A stretch of 64,000 nucleotides of DNA from Chloropicon primus (lineage: Eukaryota; Chlorophyta; Chloropicophyceae; Chloropicales; Chloropicaceae), in the NCBI GenBank assembly GCA_023205875.1, contig CP060760.1, positions 186,001 to 250,000 of the forward strand. Reading direction: 5' to 3'. A program made the position numbers and the translations under genes. Positions 55,325-64,000 of this stretch are shown piece by piece. Numbering within the stretch: the first letter of the stretch is position 1; every line of letters begins with the position of its first letter. The notes below the pieces were generated by a model. That model had not been told where the DNA came from. It did not search any database and saw nothing but the letters and a program-made list of their open reading frames with translations.

Positions 55325-58300
55325 CTAGAACCAAGGCATCCACCAGATGTACATCATGCCGAGGTTCTCCTTGCTGGTGGCCTCCGCGATGAGGCGATCG
55401 GTCTGGCCTTCCGCGGAGAGGGGGAGGCTTGGGTTGGCGTTGACCCCAACGACCACGCCGCTCAGCCTGCTGGCGATGTTGGCCATGGCCTGCCTCGCGT
55501 ACGTGTTGGTGGTGGAAGCCTGGGCACCCGCCTGGGTCCCGTGGTGGGTCCACTCCACGAGGGGATCGTGCACAAAAGTCTCCAGGACATTAAGGAGGGT
55601 CTCCTTGTTGGAGCGAAGGACCCTCAGCGTCGTCTCGCAGGACTTGCGGAATACTCCCTCGTACCCGGAGACCCCCATGGCATCGATCATGTTCTGCGTG
55701 AGCCTGAACGGGACCACCTCCGGCTTCTCAAGGGCCAGGCCCTTGTCGAAGAGGCACGAGAAGTCGACGTGGACGCAATCCCCCGTGCTCGAGTCGATCA
55801 GGACGTTCTCCCCGTGCCGGTCCCCGAGGCCGACGACGTGGCCGCAGACACTCCACACCGCGCAGCTCCTGGAGAACTTCAGCCTGGCTTCCAGCCACGA
55901 GCTGGGCTCGGAAAAGTGCTGCAAGAACCACTTGTGCAGCCTGGGGGGGAACCTGTCCAGGACCTTGTCCAGCAGCTGGGCGTGGAAGCCATGCTCCCGC
56001 GCTTTCTTGATGGAGGTGCCGCTGGCCTGCTTCCTGAAGTGCGCGTCGTACATGTCCTTGATCTGCCTGTTGGTCCTCCTGTCGAACATGTTCTCCTGGA
56101 TGTACACGTCCTGGCAGCAGTGCCTGAACCCCCTGGTGTTCTCGATCCACTCGATCATGCCGCAGTCCTCCGTGAGGGGCATCACAGCAAACGTCCTGAT
56201 GTACAAGTTCCTGGAGGCGTTGCCCAAGTGGTGCGACTTGGTGGCAAGCAAGTGGTTCAGGACATTGGCGAATTCCATCATCCTCGTGTCCTTTCTGAGA
56301 TCGTCCTTGGGCTTGCAAAGGAACTTGTACTCCCTGCCGTCGCTGCCGAGGACCTTGATCACTTTGGGCTTCTGAAGGGAGTTCAGGATTTCCACCTCGT
56401 CGAAAATTTGAGCGATCGTGACGTGGTGGGAAGAGCTCTCGAAGGGCAGCGCCGAAGGCGACAGCCTCGCGCTCTTGCCCCCAGATCCTCCTGGGGTGGG
56501 TTCACCCCCAAAGGGGACACCGTTCGGAGGCAGCGCTAGGGTCAGGGCATTCTGAACAGGAATCAGAATGTCCAGGGGCATCATCCTCTCGAGGGTCCGG
56601 AAATTCTGAGAGATGGAAAACGTCTTTGCTTTCCCACTCGGAGCGTGGTGGCACAATCGGATCAGCTCATCAATGAGCCGCTCGAATTGCTGGAAGAGCT
56701 GCCTCTTGTCATCATTCGCCCTCTTCCGCGCTGCCGTGATGACCTCCTTGGCACCCTTCCTTCTCTGAGGAACGTTACTGTTCGCCACGGTTGCGAGGTG
56801 CCAAAGCACCTGGTCAGGGTACGCGTGCAACGTCCGGCTCAGAATATGCTTGGTGAACTTCAGGACATCTGGATGGGGGTGGCAGATCCTGGAGATGAGC
56901 TGCGGCAGAGCCGCGAGCCACACCGCTTTGGGGACCTTCTTGAGGAACGACAGCATCAAGTCCGACACCTTCACGGCAATCTCCTTTGGGATGGGCGTCC
57001 GGGACTTTTCCATCCGGACAACCTCGTTTCCAAACTCAAACCAAACAGTGAGCATCCTCGGCATGCTCTGGTAGATCGTCTTTGTCCCGTGCTGAATGCA
57101 TTCCCCGTAGTTCTTCAGAACGAGAGGGATGTACTCATAGTGCTTCTTTGGCTGGGTGAAGTGCTTCAACCGAGAGACCCTGATGGAGTGGAGGCCTCGC
57201 AGGCCTTCGCCATCTCCCGTGCCACTTTTCTCCCGCTGCTGAGCGTCGCGCATGAGGTCATCCACATACCTGGCGAAGAAGAAATAGCCCTTCTCCCACT
57301 CGGGGTCGAAGACGATGGCTTGCTCATACAGGTGCATGAGGTTGGCCTCCTGCTCATGACCAGTGAGGCTTGACCAGTGGGCGAGGTGGAGGGTCTTCTT
57401 TGCCGTCTCATGCGGGGAGGTATCAGGGCGTTTCAATGAAGACTTGAGCTCTGATATTGCATCCAGCTTTTTGTCCATGTCCCAAAGCAGCTTTGCCTTT
57501 GACAAGCTCGCATCGATGCCTTTGTGCTTCGACTCGGCTTTCAATATCGCAATCTGGGCCGCTTCATGGTATCCTGCCTTCCTGCAAAGTTTAGCGTACT
57601 CAAGCAAGTGGGATCCTATGAACTTATCCTGGTCCTTGAGCAACTGGTTCTTCTTCTGGTCAGACATTTTCAAGGACTCCGCTTTCGGTATCCAAAAGGA
57701 CATGATTGCCCTTCTGACTGCCATAAGCGGCTCTCTCGTTGCCAAGCTTGGCTGAGTCCTCTCCAGCCTCTCCTTCCAGCCCAGTTGCCTCTCCATGTCC
57801 TTCAAGTTCAGCTTCTTCTTCTTGAAATTGATTTTCGAGATGAAGGAGTACGCGTTCTCAACTTCTTGCAAGACTTGCAGGCGCCTCAGCACCGGGTAAA
57901 CGCGAAGGTAGCTCTCCATGGAAGAAGCTGACAGAGGCCCAAGCAGGTCCTTCCTGACCATCTCTAGTTTGCTCTTGAAATTTTCTTCATTCAAACCTGC
58001 ATCGTTTGGAACCTCTTGCAGCAGGCTCGCTACCTGGACATCGAAATCAAGGCCACTCGCCTGGGCGCTCGCCGCGTCGCTCACTTCCCTCAAGTCATTC
58101 AGCAAGTTCCACCTCCCAAGCCTCAATGCCGACGCAATCGCATAGCTCGAGAGCTGCTGTGTCCTAGGCTTATCTTGAAACTGTGCTGTCAGCCCTGAAA
58201 TGTGTGTGATCATGGCTTGGTGGTGGCCCATGTTCAGCAAACACCGCAGATAGCCCCTCTCATCATCACTCATCACATCTTGGATGCCGTCGCTCATAAA

Positions 58301-61300
58301 CCCGTCCCCTGACGCCCCGTCTTGCAGAGCTTCTTCATAAATTGCGAGCACCTCGCTCCAGTTTCCAGCCTTCTCCGCAGCAAGAGTCTTGTCGCAAAGT
58401 CTGCTCTCCTCCCTCATTCCGATTAGCCCACCGATTCCGTCAGGCTCTTCCAAGTGGGAGTAGGTCTCAATCAGGAAGCTCAGGTCCTGGTCAGGAATGT
58501 TGAACTTGCCATCAAACGCCGGTGGATTCAAACCCTTGCACTTCACCTCATCTCTCAAGTGCATCTCATAGTGTTTCAACGCACGGGCATGAGCTCCGCA
58601 ATTGTAGGCAGCATGAGCCAGCGATATTTGGGGCACACTCTCCAGCAGCTTGGAGACTCTGTCGATGCTTTTAGTCGTCGCTGGGATTGACAACGACTGC
58701 ATCGTTTTGCTCAACTCTGTCACAGAGTTCTTCTTGTTGACGAATTGCTTGGTCAGTATGAGCCAATTGCTGAACTGGTCGAGCAAGGAGAATATGGTTT
58801 GCATGCTCAGAGTGAAGAAACTCAGATCTCCCTCTCGTTTCGCGGGAAGATGGGACCTGCTGGGACTCTTCCCTCGCAGCTCAACATCCTGAGAAACGTC
58901 AGTTACATCTGTGCCCAGCCTCACTGCAGCTTTAAGCTCTTCCTTTACGCTCCGAACGGCATCTGTGGTTCCACAAGTAACGACCACTAGAATCAGATAT
59001 GGAAGGAGAAACAGCATCGTGGAGAGGTCGTACTTCAGCATTCCGCTGCAAGCCTCAAACAGATGTCTGAACTCATGGTCCTTCGGCACGCAGGTGATCA
59101 AGTGCCTCATCCACAGGAGCAGCCACCTCTCGTAGGTCAGACCAAACAAGCCGATTATAGGGACAGGCAGTTTCTCTGGCATCTTGGTGGTCAAATGGTA
59201 CTTTGATTTGAGTAACGGACGAATCACCCCTTGAACGTCTTCGCTCAACTCGTCCCACAATCCGCTTTGGGTTGCGTTTCTGTTGCTTTCTTGCGTATCG
59301 TCACTGCCTTTACTGGTTTTGTTTGGTTGGCCGTAGTACTTCAAGATTTGCTGGATAGCGTACGCGGTTGAATCCAAAGCGTCAAGATCAGTCGTGCTGC
59401 TGAGAACTTTGCTCAATTTCGAGGTAATCAAACTTGCTGGCAAAGACATCTTGGACTTCATCGCCATCAACAGAGTCTGCTCCATTGCTATGCTCAGGGT
59501 GCATTTCCTTGGGTCAATGGCTCCAACCTCTCCGAGGCATTCCAGGCATCTCAGGGAGAAATCAAGGGATCTCTTGCTACGTAAATCGGCCTTGGAGCAC
59601 TTGAAGAGGGCATGGAGCAAATCATTCATCAGTGTCTTATCGCTCTCTTCACCAGAATTGATGAGCCTGTTGATCCATTCCTGCTGAAGCACTAGGAACG
59701 TTTTCAACTCACCCAGAGCTGAATACTTTACAGATATCGCGTCGTGGCCCAAACTTTCAATGATAGCCCTCAGGTGATTCGACTCGTCCATTTTACCCTT
59801 GGACTTTTGAATGACCTCGTTTACCTTGTTCAAATCCGGAGTGGAAGGCAGAAGTGGAAACCCCCGAAGTTTTGTTTGGATCTGATCCTGGTACTTGATG
59901 ACAAGCCTCTCCATCAGCCTTATCACAGCATCATGCATGTTCATGTTCGGGCTTTCAGACGCCTCGAGAAACGGCAGGAGGGCCACAACGATTGGCTCTA
60001 CGATCCTCTTCAGTTGCGACGGGTCTGCCGATGCCAAGGCATCTACAAAGTATGTAAATCCTTGCACAGAGTGAATTCTGGCTTGTTCATCCTCCACCTC
60101 CAAGCCTTTCGTGAGGAGCGCCAAAAATCCAGGAGTGAATTCCTTGACGTGGTGACCACTGAGTTCGATCATTATGTTCAGGCAACGTATCGCTTGGACC
60201 TCCTTGTTTGGGGAGAGACTTGTCGCCAGTGCCTGCCTCACCCCGCTGTCTTTCAAGTGATCGCTCACGCCCTTCAATATCATCGAAATGTGTTCGGACT
60301 GCAAGAACCCTACTGCGTCCGAGTCGCTGCTGGGGGATGGCTCTGATGGCGGCTGCAGTTTTTGCACAATGACAGCAATGGCGCTGAGGGTCTCTTTCAT
60401 TCTTGTCAAAACGTCGTCCGGGATGATCGAGTTTTTCCACTCCACATCTAATCCGCTTGCTTTCCACAACACTTGCATCAGAAGATTGTGAAGAGATGCA
60501 TCCAGCTGGCTGTTGAACCCCCAGCTAGTGAGTTTCTCCATGTAATTGACAAATGCCTCAAACTGCTCATTGTCAGCACCCACAACAAATATTTCTGCCA
60601 TTGCATGGTAACCGTACTCAAGAAGCATCTCGCTAAGGCTGCTTGCTTGCACGGAATTGGCCAGGGCCTCAAGAGCTTTTGTGTCTTGCAGCTCGATCAG
60701 AGTGGGCAGCACAAATGGCATGGACAAAACTAAGAGCGATTTCTCATCAAGGTTGAACAGGACATCCGCGGCTTCCCTGGCTAAGCGCGGCTTGTTCACA
60801 AGATTTCTGCCAATGTATTCCAAGGTCCTCGGGTTTTTCGAGATCAAGCTGGCGAGAGATGTTTGGTTTGCATCCGCAATATGCTTCAAGCCCCTCGCTG
60901 CTGCAGACTTTATTCGCCAATCCCTGTTGTCCAGAAAACCAACCAGCAGCACAAGGGCTATCAGCAGGCAATCTTGGCTGTGCGGAGTTGCTCCCACGGA
61001 AGCAATCACTCGGAGAATGAGTTGCTTTGCCACGGGCGTCTTTGATTTTTGCAAATCGCTCCTCATGCGCTGCAAAAACGAAAACTCGCTACTCTTCACG
61101 CCAGGGAACATCTCCTCCAAGAATGGCTTGGATACCATTTGCTGCACAACTTCGCTGCTGATGGCATGAAACCTTTTGGACTTGCCCTTGCTTCCTTCGT
61201 CATTCAGAACCCAATCCAGTAACTCGATCAAAAATGTGCCGCTCCCGGCAACTTCTTTTGGATGACAGCTTGAGAAAACAATTCTCAAGCTTTGGAGGAC

Positions 61301-63598
61301 AGCGATTTGGACATCCTCATCTTGCTCACTGAAAAGCAAGTATTTCGTCACCAGGCCCCACTGATTGAGCTTGAAGAGATTTTTCGACTTTTGCTGCGCT
61401 GTTTTCCGTCCACCCGAGAATCCCTGAAACGAAAGAAGGAGCTCCGGGGTGCTGCGACCTTCCTCACCAACCATCTTCTTCACGAGGGACAGTACCGAAA
61501 GGCGCTCTGGCTCCTTCAAGTCCAAATCAAGCACATATGCGATGGCAAGAGAGCACCCGATTGCGACCCTGACCCTCGCGCTAGAATCTCTTGACATCTG
61601 AGAGAATATCCCAGACATCTGGGAGCAGTGTGGCCTTCCGATCAAGCCTGGAGCTGCAATAATAATTGCAGCTCGGACGGATTCATTCTTGTCTTGCAAT
61701 CCTATATCCAGCAGCTGCTTGTAGCCCGTCTTGTGCCATGAAGCTGCCATGCCCAGCTTTATCGCGCCAAACTTCGATCCTTTGCTTGCGTTTTGCGTGT
61801 TCCACGGCGAAAGCAGCATCGAAAGGAACGTCTTGGGCCTGCACGTCTTCGGAAGGAAAGACAAAGAAGCGAACGGGCCGATGATTCGAAGGATCTGCAA
61901 GACGGCCATCCCCTCGTTCCTCCTCTCCAGATCATTCTCGTAGAGGGACAAAATGTGCCACACGGACCTCTCAATCCGATCAGTGACCGCTTCATCCAAA
62001 ATGGATTGGCCAAGACTTCGCAAAAACACCAGGATGCCAAGATACTCCATCCTGTCCGTGGCATTCGTAATCGATTCTGCCTCGACGCAGAACTTCTTCA
62101 GATCGTCACTGCTGCGGAAGTTCAGCGCAGGCCTGGTGTGTAACGAGTCAGCAAGTCGACTCGTCTTACTGCTGCTCGCGCGTTCTGACCCTCTTCTCAT
62201 CCTCTTCCTGTCCACTTCCCCAGTGTCCTCGGAATTCGCTCGTTTGCGGTTCTCCAGCAGGGAGAGGTTCTCCTCGGACTGGGTCTGCAGGGCCTTGCTC
62301 TCCCTCTCCTTGATCATAAATTTCATCGCGTTTTGCAGCAGCAGGGGATTGTTTGCAGTTGTCATGAGAAACATAACAAGCTCCTCCATGTTTGTGCCTT
62401 GGGCACCGCCGGTGGAGCTGACGTCCAAAACCATCTCACACAGAGCCCTGGGGAGATCACTTGTCTGGCTGAACTTTGCGCAATTGCAGCAGAGGAACAC
62501 GACATAGTTTGAAATATTCTTGCTCCTTTGCGCCGAAGGGATGGATCTTTGGAAAAACCGCAGGAGTCCTGCCACGCACTTGTCGAAATAGTGATCGCAC
62601 AGCAACGGCTGCGATGACAATAGTGCACATGTTTTCTGCAGGACCGTGTCCATGGCGCCACCCCACGGGTACGCGTGGGCACCCGCGAGCCTCGCGATGG
62701 AGTGAAGGGCTCTGCAGCAATGTGGAAACAGTCCATCGCATTGATCCAAAAGATTCAACACGCTGTCGATCAGGTTTTCGCGCCCCAGAGGAATCGTGGA
62801 GCAGGAGCTCTGGTCCATGCTGTACGCCAAAACGTCCAGGAGAACCTTAAGGGAGCATTCCACCTGGTGAAACGAGGTCAGGGTCAGCGCCAGGCCGCTT
62901 TTGATGTCCTTCCTGTCCATAGCGACGAGTCCCAGCTCCCTGTTCTTATCGTCGTCCTCTCCACCAAGCCTCTGGAAGGCTTCCCTGAAGCCGAAAACCG
63001 TGAGTGGGGTGGACGTTCCCCCGGCGGTGCCCCTCCTGCCCGCCTTGAGGAGGTAGCTGGCGTGCGCGGCGAGCTCTCTCACCGCCGCGCTCGTCCCGGC
63101 CAAGACGCTCCTGGAGACGGCCTTGCTTTCCGAGGCATGCTCCACCAAGGCGAAGAACACCCTCGCGACCGCTTGGGAGGACTCCAAGGAATCGCACGCC
63201 TTGCAGAGGTGGATGAAGTACCGGATCACCCAGTACACCGTCAGGTCCTGGCTCGGGCCGAAGATTGGCGTGAACTGCTTCACGGCCAGCTTCGTCAGCG
63301 AGCATATCGACAGGATCTCTCGCTTGTCGATGGTCTCCCTCTCGCAAAACTCCTCGAGCAGGTTCGGAAGCAGCGACGCGAACCTCGTCCCCACGGCCTC
63401 GTAATCTGCTTGCGTCTGCTTCCCATCCGTCAAGTGGGACGTGAGGTCCTGCAGGAGCGACAGCAACGTTATCCCGGAGTCCCTCCTCCCTCCTCCCGCC
63501 GCCGCCGCCGCCGTCGGAGGGTTGCTTCCGTTGATCAGGATCCCGAGATTGCCAGGAGAGAACCCCTCCGCACTCACGATCACTTCCCCTTCCTCCAT
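55325..63598 (-). CDS. ATR: ATR, PI3K-related checkpoint kinase, single exon
   Basis: 2757 residues from the ATG at 63598 with no intron. Order: a long HEAT-repeat N-terminus, a central UME-like region, FAT (roughly residues 1500-2200), PI3/4-kinase domain and FATC. The kinase shows LCKPKDDLRKDTRMMEFANV, IEWIENTRGFR, the catalytic GLGDRHGENVLIDSSTGDCV and VHVDFSCLFDKG, and PFRLTQNMIDAMG. The last residues LGMMYIWWMPWF are an ATR-type FATC. CKPKDDLRKD and DFSCLFDKG separate it from ATM, DNA-PKcs and TOR. ATR, with its ATRIP partner, senses RPA-coated single-stranded DNA and halts the cell cycle. The length is close to plant ATR (about 2700). Its promoter has one clear module at about 63660-63725. 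Confidence 0.96.
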   Translation of the reverse strand: MEEGEVIVSAEGFSPGNLGILINGSNPPTAAAAAGGGRRDSGITLLSLLQDLTSHLTDGKQTQADYEAVGTRFASLLPNLLEEFCERETIDKREILSICSLTKLAVKQFTPIFGPSQDLTVYWVIRYFIHLCKACDSLESSQAVARVFFALVEHASESKAVSRSVLAGTSAAVRELAAHASYLLKAGRRGTAGGTSTPLTVFGFREAFQRLGGEDDDKNRELGLVAMDRKDIKSGLALTLTSFHQVECSLKVLLDVLAYSMDQSSCSTIPLGRENLIDSVLNLLDQCDGLFPHCCRALHSIARLAGAHAYPWGGAMDTVLQKTCALLSSQPLLCDHYFDKCVAGLLRFFQRSIPSAQRSKNISNYVVFLCCNCAKFSQTSDLPRALCEMVLDVSSTGGAQGTNMEELVMFLMTTANNPLLLQNAMKFMIKERESKALQTQSEENLSLLENRKRANSEDTGEVDRKRMRRGSERASSSKTSRLADSLHTRPALNFRSSDDLKKFCVEAESITNATDRMEYLGILVFLRSLGQSILDEAVTDRIERSVWHILSLYENDLERRNEGMAVLQILRIIGPFASLSFLPKTCRPKTFLSMLLSPWNTQNASKGSKFGAIKLGMAASWHKTGYKQLLDIGLQDKNESVRAAIIIAAPGLIGRPHCSQMSGIFSQMSRDSSARVRVAIGCSLAIAYVLDLDLKEPERLSVLSLVKKMVGEEGRSTPELLLSFQGFSGGRKTAQQKSKNLFKLNQWGLVTKYLLFSEQDEDVQIAVLQSLRIVFSSCHPKEVAGSGTFLIELLDWVLNDEGSKGKSKRFHAISSEVVQQMVSKPFLEEMFPGVKSSEFSFLQRMRSDLQKSKTPVAKQLILRVIASVGATPHSQDCLLIALVLLVGFLDNRDWRIKSAAARGLKHIADANQTSLASLISKNPRTLEYIGRNLVNKPRLAREAADVLFNLDEKSLLVLSMPFVLPTLIELQDTKALEALANSVQASSLSEMLLEYGYHAMAEIFVVGADNEQFEAFVNYMEKLTSWGFNSQLDASLHNLLMQVLWKASGLDVEWKNSIIPDDVLTRMKETLSAIAVIVQKLQPPSEPSPSSDSDAVGFLQSEHISMILKGVSDHLKDSGVRQALATSLSPNKEVQAIRCLNIMIELSGHHVKEFTPGFLALLTKGLEVEDEQARIHSVQGFTYFVDALASADPSQLKRIVEPIVVALLPFLEASESPNMNMHDAVIRLMERLVIKYQDQIQTKLRGFPLLPSTPDLNKVNEVIQKSKGKMDESNHLRAIIESLGHDAISVKYSALGELKTFLVLQQEWINRLINSGEESDKTLMNDLLHALFKCSKADLRSKRSLDFSLRCLECLGEVGAIDPRKCTLSIAMEQTLLMAMKSKMSLPASLITSKLSKVLSSTTDLDALDSTAYAIQQILKYYGQPNKTSKGSDDTQESNRNATQSGLWDELSEDVQGVIRPLLKSKYHLTTKMPEKLPVPIIGLFGLTYERWLLLWMRHLITCVPKDHEFRHLFEACSGMLKYDLSTMLFLLPYLILVVVTCGTTDAVRSVKEELKAAVRLGTDVTDVSQDVELRGKSPSRSHLPAKREGDLSFFTLSMQTIFSLLDQFSNWLILTKQFVNKKNSVTELSKTMQSLSIPATTKSIDRVSKLLESVPQISLAHAAYNCGAHARALKHYEMHLRDEVKCKGLNPPAFDGKFNIPDQDLSFLIETYSHLEEPDGIGGLIGMREESRLCDKTLAAEKAGNWSEVLAIYEEALQDGASGDGFMSDGIQDVMSDDERGYLRCLLNMGHHQAMITHISGLTAQFQDKPRTQQLSSYAIASALRLGRWNLLNDLREVSDAASAQASGLDFDVQVASLLQEVPNDAGLNEENFKSKLEMVRKDLLGPLSASSMESYLRVYPVLRRLQVLQEVENAYSFISKINFKKKKLNLKDMERQLGWKERLERTQPSLATREPLMAVRRAIMSFWIPKAESLKMSDQKKNQLLKDQDKFIGSHLLEYAKLCRKAGYHEAAQIAILKAESKHKGIDASLSKAKLLWDMDKKLDAISELKSSLKRPDTSPHETAKKTLHLAHWSSLTGHEQEANLMHLYEQAIVFDPEWEKGYFFFARYVDDLMRDAQQREKSGTGDGEGLRGLHSIRVSRLKHFTQPKKHYEYIPLVLKNYGECIQHGTKTIYQSMPRMLTVWFEFGNEVVRMEKSRTPIPKEIAVKVSDLMLSFLKKVPKAVWLAALPQLISRICHPHPDVLKFTKHILSRTLHAYPDQVLWHLATVANSNVPQRRKGAKEVITAARKRANDDKRQLFQQFERLIDELIRLCHHAPSGKAKTFSISQNFRTLERMMPLDILIPVQNALTLALPPNGVPFGGEPTPGGSGGKSARLSPSALPFESSSHHVTIAQIFDEVEILNSLQKPKVIKVLGSDGREYKFLCKPKDDLRKDTRMMEFANVLNHLLATKSHHLGNASRNLYIRTFAVMPLTEDCGMIEWIENTRGFRHCCQDVYIQENMFDRRTNRQIKDMYDAHFRKQASGTSIKKAREHGFHAQLLDKVLDRFPPRLHKWFLQHFSEPSSWLEARLKFSRSCAVWSVCGHVVGLGDRHGENVLIDSSTGDCVHVDFSCLFDKGLALEKPEVVPFRLTQNMIDAMGVSGYEGVFRKSCETTLRVLRSNKETLLNVLETFVHDPLVEWTHHGTQAGAQASTTNTYARQAMANIASRLSGVVVGVNANPSLPLSAEGQTDRLIAEATSKENLGMMYIWWMPWF

Positions 63599-64000
63599 CT
63601 CTCTCCTTCCCCCTCACGATCGATCGCTCCTCTCCGCCATCCCCTCCTCTCCCCTTCCAAATCCTCACCACGAAGCCGCTTCGCTCAACCGACCACACGA
63701 ACGAAAGATCGAGGCACGACGCTTACGCCTGTTCCCTCCCCTTCCCCCCCTCACTCACTCCCTTGCCGCCCTCTGCGATCGATCGCTTCGCTTCCCCTCC
63801 TCGCCCTTCCTTCCTCTGTCACCGTCGAGTGAGGCGGGAAGTGAGAAGAGGAGGAGCAATCGCGGCGATCGATCATCGATCGAGGACGACGACGAGGACG
63901 CGCGCGCGCCAGGTCGAGAGGGGGCACGAAGAAGAAGAAGAAGAAGAAGAAGAAGAAGAAGAAGAAGCGGCGTTCTCTATCTCTTTCTCTTTCTCTTTCT
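63599..64000 (-). promoter_or_regulatory. Upstream region of ATR with one promoter module
   Basis: Read on the minus strand, the order is AAGCGTCGTG (63715-63724), TCTTTCGTTCG (about 63700-63710), then GGTGAGGATTTGG (about 63657-63669), ending about 60 bases before the ATG: the same block order as in other modules. CGATCGATCGCT occurs at 63617 and 63776. A (GAA)n microsatellite lies at about 63930-63968 and a CTTTCT run follows to the window end. Confidence 0.55.

Noticed and set aside
55325-63598. ATM, DNA-PKcs or TOR
   Set aside because: The kinase core CKPKDDLRKD, DFSCLFDKG and the MYIWWMPWF end are ATR features; TOR would have an FRB domain and ATM a different FATC end.
1-64000. Virus-derived or LTR elements, other intact transposons, rRNA or clear tRNA genes
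   Set aside because: I found no reverse transcriptase, integrase, capsid or long terminal repeats, no rRNA motifs and no complete tRNA cloverleaf. The only mobile-element trace is the hAT-derived host gene.

Overview
The window is nuclear DNA of a small green alga. It is GC-rich and packed with eukaryotic genes, most with one exon and some with one or two GT-AG introns of about 75 to 180 bases. Plastid genes of the green lineage are present: cpSRP43 (chromodomain plus ankyrin), the CtpA lumenal protease, a plastid-type uroporphyrinogen-III methyltransferase and an octotricopeptide-like RNA-binding protein. Eukaryotic core genes lie beside them (ATR, ATG12, proteasome alpha-4, eIF4A, KRI1, BUD22, CWC25, GPKOW/MOS2, TBC1D22, PIG-F). 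Plant-type telo-boxes (AAACCCTAA) lie upstream of eIF4A. A picoplanktonic chlorophyte such as Chloropicon would fit, but that name is a guess from gene content and compactness, not from a database match.

Layout. 1-8 kb: 3' end of an ABC transporter, PIG-F, a CHK/APH-like kinase, SUMT, an unresolved short minus-strand exon, a small acidic protein and an OPR-like protein. 8-18 kb: CtpA, BUD22, a KEA-type K+/H+ antiporter, cathepsin X/Z, a broken ankyrin gene and KRI1. 18-28 kb: a cyclic-nucleotide-binding-domain K+ channel, an unknown secretory protein, an ER-retained FKBP-like/saposin-like protein, an S51 peptidase, a bacterial-type M23 peptidase with three exons, and ATG12 with three exons. 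29-42 kb: proteasome alpha-4, a duplicated four-span membrane protein, a small secreted protein, GPKOW, a STE20/Hippo-type kinase, eIF4A, a UPF0390-like protein, CWC25 and an unknown. 42-55 kb: a GTPBP1-type GTPase, a Tim17/22/23-family protein, a coiled-coil protein, a possible JmjC-like protein, cpSRP43, CCDC137-like, TBC1D22 and a BED/hAT-derived gene. 55-64 kb: ATR as one uninterrupted 8.3-kb exon.

Genes often alternate in divergent and convergent pairs; several convergent stops lie only 25 to 140 bases apart. They fall into loose functional groups: plastid biogenesis (CtpA, cpSRP43, SUMT, OPR), ribosome biogenesis and splicing (KRI1, BUD22, CCDC137, GPKOW, CWC25), and protein turnover (proteasome, ATG12, cathepsin X, M23, S51). 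There is no operon-like logic.

The most unusual signal is non-coding. Many promoters carry two or three copies of a diverged sequence module. The module has recurring blocks (AAGCGTCGTG, TTCGAAAGAG or TCTTTCGTTCGA, CTGTGGAGGATTTG). Copies are almost always 168 to 185 bases apart, about one nucleosome repeat, and read toward the gene start. One such promoter (44181-44425) is present again, nearly unchanged and inverted, at 50070-50311.
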